A stretch of DNA of 12,298 nucleotides from a bacterium (GTDB lineage: Bacteria > Actinomycetota > Acidimicrobiia > Acidimicrobiales > Bin134): assembly GCA_028820035.1 (NCBI GenBank), contig JAPPKI010000342.1, positions 1 to 12,298 of the forward strand, written 5' to 3'. Each line of letters starts with the position of its first letter. The stretch's first letter is position 1. The notes below the pieces were generated by a model. That model was not told where the DNA came from. It was given only the letters and a program-made list of their open reading frames with translations, and made no database searches. Position numbers and translations under genes: made by a program. Positions 6,482-12,298 of this stretch are shown here, in pieces.

Positions 6482-7746
6482 ACGTCGTTGAGGAGGAGGT
6501 CTTCGTAGGTCTCGCGTCGGACGACTAGGCGGGCGTCGCCGTCTCGGGCGAACACCACGGCGGGACGGGGAACTTTGTTGTAGTTGGAGCCCATGGAGTG
6601 GCCGTAGGCTCCGGTGACCGGGGTGGCCAGAATGTCGCCCACCGTGAGATCGCTCGGCACCCGGCCGTCTCGCACTAGCAGGTCGCCCGACTCGCAGTGC
6701 TTGCCCACAACCCGAACGGTTTTGTTGCGATCGCGGTCTACCGCCCGAGGGAGAAACGTCTCATAGCCGCTGCCGTACAGCACGGGGCGGGGGTTGTCGC
6801 TCATACCGCCGTCCACTGATACATAGGTGCGAATACCTGATAGCTCCTTGATGGTTCCCACCTCATATAGCGTGACCGCGGCGGCCGCCACCAGGGCTCG
6901 GCCGGGCTCCATGCTCACCGGGGCGGTGAAGCCAACCGACTGGCAGGCCTCGGTAATCGCCGCGGCCCATTCGGCGATGGTAGGCGCCGATTCTCCCTCC
7001 ACGTAGGCCACTCCCAAACCGCCGCCCAGCGACAACTCGGGCAAGTCGTAGGGCAGAGCGAACCCGGCGATCACCTCGACGGCCTGCTGGAAGGAGCGCA
7101 GCTCGAACACTTGGCTGCCGATGTGGGCGTGCAATCCGACCAACTCCACAGAATCCGATTCCCGGGCCCGGCGGATTGCAGCATCGGCCAAGCCGGTAGA
7201 GGCGGTGAAGCCGAACTTGGTGTCGTCCACTCCTGTGGTCACGTACTCGTGGGTGTGGGCTTCCACTCCCGGGGTGATCCGCAGAAGCACCCGTGGGCAG
7301 TCGCCGGTGGCGGCGTGAAGGGCGTCCAAACGGTCGAGTTCGTCGAAGGAGTCCACCACTATGCGACCCACGCCAGCATCAACCGCGGCCGCTATCTCGG
7401 CAGCCGACTTGTTGTTGCCGTGCATCACCAGCCGGTTACCGGGCACTCCCGCGGCCCGCGCCACATGCAGTTCCCCACCGGTGGCCACGTCCAGATCGAG
7501 TCCTTCTTCGTGAACCAGCCGGGCCATGGCCAGGCACAGGAACGCTTTGGAGGCATAGGCCACCGAACCAGAGAACGAGGCTCGGGCCTGGCGGCACCGC
7601 TCCCGCATATGGGCTTCGTCGTAGACGAACAGCGGGGTGCCGAACTCTCCTGCCAGGTCAAGCACGTCGCAACTGGCGATGGAGAGTCGCCCGTCGCCAC
7701 CAACTGTGGCGTTGTCGGGCAGCAGGTGCTGGGGTAGAGCCGACAT
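6478..7746 (-). CDS. lysA: Diaminopimelate decarboxylase
   Basis: This 422-residue PLP enzyme decarboxylates meso-diaminopimelate to L-lysine and carbon dioxide, the last step of bacterial lysine synthesis, in the cytoplasm. It has the fold-type III decarboxylase landmarks: VAYASKAF at 62-69 with the PLP-binding K67, GLHAHIGSQ at 204-212, the phosphate-binding GGGLG at 241-245, EPGR at 280-283, the active-site CESGD at 351-355 contributed across the dimer, and a C-terminal GAYGHSMGSNYN plus RRETYEDLL. Length is normal and the protein is complete. The ATG at 7746 follows the argS stop with no gap, and GGAG within the argS tail lies nine bases upstream as a Shine-Dalgarno, so translational coupling is likely. 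Its stop overlaps the eccC stop in a shared CTAG. An argS-lysA operon is known from corynebacteria. A homoserine dehydrogenase gene, which sometimes follows, is absent. Confidence 0.96.
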   Translation of the reverse strand: MSALPQHLLPDNATVGGDGRLSIASCDVLDLAGEFGTPLFVYDEAHMRERCRQARASFSGSVAYASKAFLCLAMARLVHEEGLDLDVATGGELHVARAAGVPGNRLVMHGNNKSAAEIAAAVDAGVGRIVVDSFDELDRLDALHAATGDCPRVLLRITPGVEAHTHEYVTTGVDDTKFGFTASTGLADAAIRRARESDSVELVGLHAHIGSQVFELRSFQQAVEVIAGFALPYDLPELSLGGGLGVAYVEGESAPTIAEWAAAITEACQSVGFTAPVSMEPGRALVAAAAVTLYEVGTIKELSGIRTYVSVDGGMSDNPRPVLYGSGYETFLPRAVDRDRNKTVRVVGKHCESGDLLVRDGRVPSDLTVGDILATPVTGAYGHSMGSNYNKVPRPAVVFARDGDARLVVRRETYEDLLLNDV

Positions 7747-9381
7747 CTACATCGACTCCGGGGCGTTCACGCCGAGGGTGCCGAGGCCGACGGCCAAGCC
7801 CACCCGGGCGGCGTCGATCAGCATCAGGCGGGCCTGGGTCAGCTCGGGTGCTATGCCAGAGCCCACCACATAGCAGTCGTGGTAGAAGCTGTGGACTGCG
7901 GCGGCGAAGTCCCTTAGCCAAGCGGTCACGCGATGTGGGGCCCGCTCTTCAGCAGCGGCCGCGATCACCTCGCCCAGGGTGGAGAGCTGGCGCATTATCT
8001 CCAGCTCCCGCTCGTGGACCAGCAGGCTCAAGTCCACCTGGTTGATGCCCTGGCGCTCTACCCCGTCGGCTTGAGCACGGGCCGCGATGGAGCACACCCG
8101 GGCGTGGGCCATCTGCACATAGAACACCGGGTTCTCCATCACCTGAGCGGCCGCCTTGGCCAAATCAAAAGTCGGGGCGGTGTCCATCGACTGGAGGAGG
8201 TAGGTGAACCGGGCGGCGTCGGCCCCCACCTCGTGGATCACATCTTGCAACTCGATCAGGTCGCCGGTGCGCTTTGACAGCCGCACCTCCTCGCCGTCGC
8301 GCTCAAGGCGCACCAACTGGGTTACCACCACCTCCAGGCGACTCGGATCACAGCCCAGTGCGGCCATGGCCGCCTTCATCCGGGCGACGTACCCGTGATG
8401 GTCGGCCCCCCACACGTTGATCAGCAGACCCTCCTGCCCAGAGCGATCGAGCTTGTCACGGTGATAGGCGATGTCGGGCAGCAGATAGGTGTACTCCCCG
8501 TCAGACTTGATGAGCACCCGGTCTTTGTCATCGCCGTAGTCACTGGAGCGCAGCCAAAAGGCTCCGTCAGCCTCATATGAGGCCCCGGCGGCATCGAGGG
8601 CGGCCAAGGTGTCGTCGATGGCCCCGGAGTCCACCAGCGCCTGCTCGCTGGACCATGTGTCGAACGCCACCGCCATTGAGCCCAGCACATCGCGCTGATC
8701 AGCCAGCGCCCGTTCCCTCCCCCACTGGCGGGCATCGGCGTCCGCCGGCATCTCCGAAGCCCATTCGGCGATGTACTGGCCGTTGTAGCCGTCTTCCGGC
8801 ACCGGCTCACCTGCGCGAAGGGCGGCAAGAGAAGCGCCGTAGAGCTCCATCTGCGTGCCCCGGTCGTTGATGTAGAATTCCCGCTGCACGTCGTGCCCGC
8901 ACCACTCCAGCAACCGGGCCACCGCGTCGCCGTAGGCCGCTCCCCGGCCGTGGCCGGCGTGAACCGGCCCGGTGGGGTTGGCGCTCACGAACTCCACGAT
9001 CACCGTGCGGCCCTCGCCCAAGTTCTGGCGCCCAAAGCCGTAGACGCCTGCGCCCACCGCGTCGGCGACCACGCTGTGCAGCCAGCTTGGCGCCAGTTTG
9101 AAGTTGACGAACCCCGGCCCAGCCACACTCACCTCGGCCACATGCTCGGGCTGGTTCTCCTCCAGCCAGGCGCTCAGCTCTGCTGCTAGCTCCCGAGGAT
9201 TGCGCCCCGCGCCTTTGGCGATGGCCAGAGCGGCGTTGGACGACCAGTCTCCGTGCTCACGCCGCGCTGGTCGCTCCAATCCGACCTGGAAGTCGGCAGG
9301 CAGGTCGATTCCGACGGCGACAAGCGCGCCGCGCAGGGCATCAGAAAGGGAGGTGCGGATGTCGGCCATGAACTGGCACAT
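7747..9381 (-). CDS. argS: Arginyl-tRNA synthetase
   Basis: This class I synthetase of 544 residues (540 from the second ATG) charges tRNA-Arg with arginine in an ATP-dependent reaction. It begins with the additive N-terminal tRNA-binding domain (about 5-100, REHGDWSSNAAL at 41-52), then EFVSANPTGPVHAGHGR, in which HAGHG at 141-145 is the HIGH signature. The catalytic domain contains the VWGADHHG segment at 323-330, then LSKRTGD at 368-374 in the KMSKS position. The C-terminal helical anticodon-binding domain follows, ending near the HSFYHDCYV stretch at 497-505. Two starts are possible, ATG 9381 and ATG 9369; neither has a strong Shine-Dalgarno, and MADIRTS from 9369 may be the true beginning. 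It forms an operon with lysA and is divergent from a tRNA-Arg gene about 40-50 bases away, an arrangement suggesting linked expression of enzyme and substrate. Confidence 0.96.
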   Translation of the reverse strand: MCQFMADIRTSLSDALRGALVAVGIDLPADFQVGLERPARREHGDWSSNAALAIAKGAGRNPRELAAELSAWLEENQPEHVAEVSVAGPGFVNFKLAPSWLHSVVADAVGAGVYGFGRQNLGEGRTVIVEFVSANPTGPVHAGHGRGAAYGDAVARLLEWCGHDVQREFYINDRGTQMELYGASLAALRAGEPVPEDGYNGQYIAEWASEMPADADARQWGRERALADQRDVLGSMAVAFDTWSSEQALVDSGAIDDTLAALDAAGASYEADGAFWLRSSDYGDDKDRVLIKSDGEYTYLLPDIAYHRDKLDRSGQEGLLINVWGADHHGYVARMKAAMAALGCDPSRLEVVVTQLVRLERDGEEVRLSKRTGDLIELQDVIHEVGADAARFTYLLQSMDTAPTFDLAKAAAQVMENPVFYVQMAHARVCSIAARAQADGVERQGINQVDLSLLVHERELEIMRQLSTLGEVIAAAAEERAPHRVTAWLRDFAAAVHSFYHDCYVVGSGIAPELTQARLMLIDAARVGLAVGLGTLGVNAPESM

Positions 9382-9401
9382 GGTACCGATGCCCCGCTGG
9401 G

Positions 9402-9407
9402 TATACT
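9402..9407 (+). promoter_or_regulatory. Candidate -10 box between argS and tRNA-Arg, partly palindromic
   Basis: TATACT lies 12 bases before the first tRNA base, placing the predicted transcript start within about six bases of the tRNA 5' end, typical for a tRNA promoter. The core GTATAC at 9401-9406 is a palindrome, so the minus strand also reads GTATAC and could serve argS. No convincing -35 box is seen at the right spacing on the plus strand. The two genes lie so close that their polymerase footprints must overlap. Confidence 0.42.
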
Positions 9408-9419
9408 CACCCAGTTACT

Positions 9420-9492
9420 GCCCACGTAGCTCAGGGGATAGAGCACTTGCCTCCGGAGCAAGGGGTCGCAGGTTCGAATCCTGCCGTGGGCG
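9420..9492 (+). tRNA. tRNA-Arg, anticodon CCG
   Basis: The 73 bases fold as a complete cloverleaf. The acceptor GCCCACG (9420-9426) pairs with CGTGGGC (9485-9491) and G9492 is the discriminator. The D-stem is GCTC/GAGC. The anticodon stem CTTGC/GCAAG holds loop CTCCGGA, so the anticodon is CCG (9453-9455), which reads CGG arginine codons. The T-arm is GCAGG-TTCGAAT-CCTGC with the standard TTCGA. CCA is not encoded. It is divergent from argS, the synthetase that charges it, and its 3' end lies only five bases before the lipoprotein start. Confidence 0.96.
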
Positions 9493-9497
9493 CGGGG

Positions 9498-10529
9498 ATG
9501 TATTGGATTCGGCGATCGTTGGCCGTGGTGGTAGCTGTTGCGCTGCTCGCCGCGGGATGCGGCAGAGGCACCGACGATACCGGTGTGACCACGATCGGAT
9601 TGCTGAGCGCAGCGCTAGCTGACACTGCCGAGGCGTCCAGCTATCGGGTGTCTCTGGCAGCGGGCATGAAGTTGAAGTTATTGGGAGCCGAACTCTCGGC
9701 TGGGATCGATGAGAACAATCCCGTGGCTATCGGTGAGGTGAGCTCCGAGCGGGAGTACTTCAGGTTCGACTTGGCGACGTTGCTTGAATCGCTGTTTGGG
9801 CTCTCGCTCGAAGAGTGGGGCGATCTCGGATTTGAGATGTGGTTCGACCAAGATCGGATCGTGATGGACACCAGCGCCTTTCAGCCGCTAGTCGATGAAG
9901 ACCCCGATGTCGACCTGGGGCCGTTTGCGCCCGGCGTGTTTTTCATAGACTTGACCGCCCTTGAGGCAGACAGCCCCGAACTGATGAATGCAGTCGCGGG
10001 TTCTTCGACCCCCGACTTGAGGGAGATGGCGGCGAGCCTGCCAGCGGCTTTGATCACGATCGAGCAGACTTCCACTGATCCCCCCACCTTTGTCGGCACA
10101 ACGACCTCGGCGAGACTCATTGAGGCTCTAGGCGGCGACGTTGAAGCTGACGCTCGTTGCGACGCCGCCCAACTAGGGATGGCCTCACCCGAGAATATTG
10201 ATGAACTGGCCGAACTCATTGTCCAGGTCTACGAGACCAACACGGCCGAGGTTGTGATAGAGCTTGACGAGCAGGGCTTGTTGAGCGTTCTGTGGACGAA
10301 AGAAGACTACTCGGCCGTCCTACGCGTCCTTGCTGAGTCTGAGGGCTTTGGCACCGATCTGAGTGAAGAAGAACGCCAGGAAGCTGTGGAGGTTTTCGGA
10401 TCCGCCGAGATGATCTTGGCGACTCGGGTTGCCTATGAACCAGATGCCGACGGCGAAGTGCCAATGCCTCCGCCAACAACCGAGGACCGCACCGAAGAGT
10501 GGCACGAATTCTTGCCTGAATGCAGTTGA
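9498..10529 (+). CDS. Putative secreted lipoprotein
   Basis: This 343-residue protein opens with a short signal peptide: Arg5-Arg6, a hydrophobic core at about 8-19, and a lipobox ending LAAGC with the lipidated Cys at residue 21. It should be anchored to the outer face of the cytoplasmic membrane. The mature part is acidic, with alternating strand-like segments, and ends in ECS. Its opening (TAEASSYRVSLAAGMKL) loosely resembles the start of LppX/LprG-like domains of actinobacterial lipoproteins that bind lipids, but this is a weak impression and the function is unknown. ATG 9498 is chosen because it gives the positively charged signal start; a longer frame from 9447 would begin inside the tRNA and put residues before the signal that do not belong there. 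Only five bases separate it from the tRNA, so it may depend on the tRNA promoter and 3' processing. Confidence 0.8.
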   Translation: MYWIRRSLAVVVAVALLAAGCGRGTDDTGVTTIGLLSAALADTAEASSYRVSLAAGMKLKLLGAELSAGIDENNPVAIGEVSSEREYFRFDLATLLESLFGLSLEEWGDLGFEMWFDQDRIVMDTSAFQPLVDEDPDVDLGPFAPGVFFIDLTALEADSPELMNAVAGSSTPDLREMAASLPAALITIEQTSTDPPTFVGTTTSARLIEALGGDVEADARCDAAQLGMASPENIDELAELIVQVYETNTAEVVIELDEQGLLSVLWTKEDYSAVLRVLAESEGFGTDLSEEERQEAVEVFGSAEMILATRVAYEPDADGEVPMPPPTTEDRTEEWHEFLPECS

Positions 10530-10535
10530 GAGCGG

Positions 10536-10556
10536 TTGAGGTCGCCTGACCTCGAA
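10536..10556. terminator. Possible hairpin between the convergent lipoprotein and membrane-protein genes
   Basis: GAGGTC at 10538-10543 pairs with GACCTC at 10548-10553 around a GCCT loop, and flanking bases extend it by one wobble and one T-A pair. It lies just after the lipoprotein stop in the 69-base gap where two genes converge, the right place for a two-way terminator. Neither strand shows a proper T-run after the stem, so strength is doubtful. Confidence 0.35.
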
Positions 10557-10598
10557 TTATCAGCGCGCCCCATAGGCTCAATCACAGCCGCCGACGGC

Positions 10599-11081
10599 CT
10601 AACCGTCGATACTGTCTATGTCGTCGCCGCTGACCAAATGTTCGTCGCTCTCGGCAACCGACTTGCTCGACTGTCTCTTGAAGGTGAGATACCCCGCGGA
10701 AACGGCCAAGAGGGCACCAGCGATCAACACCATGAAGAGCCCCGCCTCCGGCGATGTATCCATGAAATCTGGGGCGTCAATCTCCCCATTGGCGAGATTG
10801 ATCGCGCCGACAAGAGTGATCACCAGCCCGGCCAGCAGCCCTAACGCGCCGATCTTCCTTTGTCTCCACTGCGCGAATCCAGCGGCAGACAGAGCGCCTA
10901 TTGCGGCGGAGACCAGAACCGTGATCACTGGTGTGTCGTTGGCTTCGACGTAGTAGAAGTCGGCAAAGGGACCTTCAATAGTCTCCCAGGGCAGAAGTGC
11001 TCCAATAGCAGCAAGCAGAGCGGACAGTCCCGCTGCCCAGCACATGACGATAGCTAGGCGGCTGTTCGCGGGACGCTCCAT
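10599..11081 (-). CDS. Four-helix membrane protein of unknown function
   Basis: This 160-residue protein has four predicted membrane helices at about 9-30, 50-70, 77-97 and 113-133. A short external or internal loop (31-49, including PWETIEGPF) follows helix one, and basic residues WRQRK lie between helices two and three. The C-terminal tail from 135 onward is acidic and polar, ending SGDDIDSIDG. I do not recognise a family; the pattern is common in actinobacterial proteins of unknown function. The basic WRQRK loop suggests both termini are cytoplasmic. The ATG at 11081 has no clear Shine-Dalgarno. It lies 75 bases downstream of the flotillin gene on the same strand, so cotranscription is possible. 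Codon use and GC content look like the rest of the window. Confidence 0.75.
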   Translation of the reverse strand: MERPANSRLAIVMCWAAGLSALLAAIGALLPWETIEGPFADFYYVEANDTPVITVLVSAAIGALSAAGFAQWRQRKIGALGLLAGLVITLVGAINLANGEIDAPDFMDTSPEAGLFMVLIAGALLAVSAGYLTFKRQSSKSVAESDEHLVSGDDIDSIDG

Positions 11082-11103
11082 GTAAGCGACGGTATCACGC
11101 TCC

Positions 11104-11160
11104 GGTGGGCGCTCTTTGGGCTCTGCCTACGCCGTGGGCGCCAGCTGCGCTTTGGCCTAC
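11104..11160. repeat. Imperfect tandem direct repeat at the flotillin 3' end
   Basis: Two units of about 28 bases, 11104-11130 and 11133-11160, share GTGGGCGC at their left (11105-11112 and 11134-11141) and GCCTAC or its variant at their right, with substitutions between. The second unit contains the flotillin stop codon. It could be an old local duplication of the gene end; the similarity is short and may be coincidental. Confidence 0.3.
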
Positions 11161-12298
11161 TCCTCCGAGGAATCCCCCGAATCCAGTTGCTCGGCGATCT
11201 CGCGGAGGCGCTCGATGGCGGTCTCATCGTCGAGCTCGCCGAGGTAGGCGGGGAGCTTGATGCCGACTTGGGCGGCCAAGTCATGGATCGGAGGCAGGGA
11301 GCTGGCCAGGCCGGACAGGAAGTTGGCGGTGCTGTTGCCGGACTTGCCGTCGCTGCCGCCGGAGTCCCACACCGTGACCTGGTCGATCTTCAGGTTGGAG
11401 ATGGCCTTGACCTGCTCGGCCACCAGGTTGGGCATCTGCTCGGCAATGAGCAGCAGGGCAGCTAGCTGGGGATTGCCGCCGGCGTTGTTCACCAGCGCCC
11501 CGAGGCCTTCGGCCCGGCGGGTGAGCAGGGCCAGCAAGCCCAGCGCCTCGGCCTCCATGAGCAAGCGCTGACCGTCGGCCTCGCCCCCCTTGACCAGCCT
11601 GATGCGGTCGGCCTCAGCCTCGGCCAGGGTGCGCACCCGCTCCCGCTCCACCTCGGCGGGCACCACGATGTCGGCTTCCTGCGAGGCCTTGTCGCGGGAG
11701 GCACGTGCCTGTTCGGCAATCCCCTCAGCGGCAAACGACTCTTCGGCCGCACGGGCCTGGGTCACCCGCTCGGCAGTGACCGCGGCCCGCTCGGCCTCGG
11801 CCTCCTGCTGACGGCGTGTGCTGTCGGAGTTGGCGATCACCACCTGGGATTCGTTCTCGCCCTCGGTGGCGGTGGCGTTGGCCTCAGCCACCCTGATGCG
11901 CCGCTCCCGCTGGGCCTCGGCAGCGCCGATGTCGCCGTCGCGCTCCTGTTCGGCCACCTTGATCTTGGCCTCGTTGATAGCCCGGGCGGCGGCCTCGCGT
12001 CCCAAGGCGTCGATGTAGCCCGACTCGTCGGTTACATCCTGGATGTTGACGTTGATAAGGCGCAGCCCCACTTTGCGCAGTTCGATCTCCAGCGACTCGG
12101 TGATGTTGGTGATCAGCTTCTCCCGGTCGGCGTTGATTTCCTCGATGGGCATGGTGGCGATAACCACCCGCATCTGGCCGAAGATGATGTCCCGAGCCAG
12201 GTTCTCGATCTCTACCAGGCTCAGCCCCAGCAGCCGCTCGGCGGCATTCTGCATGACACCGGGCTCGGTAGAGATCACCACAGAGAACGTGGCCGGCG
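11157..12298 (-). CDS. Flotillin/SPFH-domain protein, N-terminus beyond window
   Basis: The frame is open to the right edge, so this is the C-terminal part of a longer gene (about 380 residues visible). Counting from the GTG codon at 12281, the end of the SPFH domain spans about 1-95, with GQMRVVIATMPIEEI at 35-49, DREK at 52-55, GLRLINVNIQDV at 72-83 and GYIDALG at 88-94, all typical flotillin signatures. A long Ala/Glu/Arg-rich coiled coil at about 95-245 carries the family's ADIVVPAE and EAEADRIR pieces, and a globular tail at about 245-374 ends in acidic residues. Flotillins assemble into large oligomers on the inner face of the membrane and organise membrane domains. The GTG at 12281 is internal, because conserved SPFH sequence reads through it (PATFSV precedes it). 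It may be cotranscribed with the membrane protein downstream. Confidence 0.93.
   Translation of the reverse strand, partial: PATFSVVISTEPGVMQNAAERLLGLSLVEIENLARDIIFGQMRVVIATMPIEEINADREKLITNITESLEIELRKVGLRLINVNIQDVTDESGYIDALGREAAARAINEAKIKVAEQERDGDIGAAEAQRERRIRVAEANATATEGENESQVVIANSDSTRRQQEAEAERAAVTAERVTQARAAEESFAAEGIAEQARASRDKASQEADIVVPAEVERERVRTLAEAEADRIRLVKGGEADGQRLLMEAEALGLLALLTRRAEGLGALVNNAGGNPQLAALLLIAEQMPNLVAEQVKAISNLKIDQVTVWDSGGSDGKSGNSTANFLSGLASSLPPIHDLAAQVGIKLPAYLGELDDETAIERLREIAEQLDSGDSSEE

Noticed and set aside
7293..8045. Plus-strand open frame across the lysA/argS junction
   Set aside because: It is Arg/Pro-rich shadow sequence opposite two confident housekeeping genes.
9447..9497. 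Upstream extension of the lipoprotein frame starting inside the tRNA
   Set aside because: It would place 17 residues from tRNA sequence before a good signal peptide. The ATG at 9498 gives a normal lipoprotein signal.
10592..10608. CGACGG/CCGTCG hairpin as terminator of the membrane-protein gene
   Set aside because: It overlaps the stop codon and is not followed by T residues on the minus strand. The 10536-10556 hairpin is better placed.
11600..12000. Repetitive Ala/Glu-coding sequence as a DNA repeat array
   Set aside because: The repetition is codon-level bias of the flotillin coiled coil. No exact repeated DNA unit was seen.

Overview
This is a GC-rich bacterial window with short intergenic gaps, few strong Shine-Dalgarno sites and a tRNA gene that does not encode its CCA end. 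The adjacent argS-lysA pair, a WXG100 protein beside an EccC-type ATPase, and an LAAGC-type lipoprotein signal all point to an actinobacterium. An uncultivated or Acidimicrobiia-like lineage is plausible, but that is inference. No transposase, integrase, CRISPR array or rRNA is visible.

Layout. Positions 1-49 (minus) hold what may be the first codons of a gene leaving the window. Positions 142-6481 (plus) form a type VII (ESX/WXG100) secretion module: a 120-residue helical protein with WXG-like features, a metal-dependent amidohydrolase-family protein, a classical 89-residue WXG100 protein, and a 1393-residue EccC/EssC-type FtsK/SpoIIIE ATPase with ubiquitin-like and FHA-like N-terminal domains. 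AT-rich patches lie before the first gene and after the amidohydrolase, so those two genes may be a separately acquired or separately controlled block.

Positions 6478-9381 (minus) hold argS followed directly by lysA, a housekeeping operon for arginine charging and lysine/DAP metabolism. lysA converges on eccC, and both stop codons lie within one CTAG palindrome. A tRNA-Arg(CCG) gene (9420-9492, plus) is divergent from argS across a gap of about 40 bp. A lipoprotein gene starts only 5 bases after the tRNA. The right end (minus) carries a four-helix membrane protein and the C-terminal part of a flotillin/SPFH protein running off the edge.

Functionally, the left half is export machinery with candidate small substrates and one enzyme of unknown substrate. 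The centre is translation and amino-acid metabolism, with a synthetase beside one of its own tRNAs. The right half is envelope-related. The less ordinary points are the amidohydrolase and divergent WXG-like protein inside the secretion locus, the tRNA/lipoprotein junction, the synthetase/tRNA divergent promoter, and the zero-space convergent end of eccC with a C-rich, G-poor stretch.
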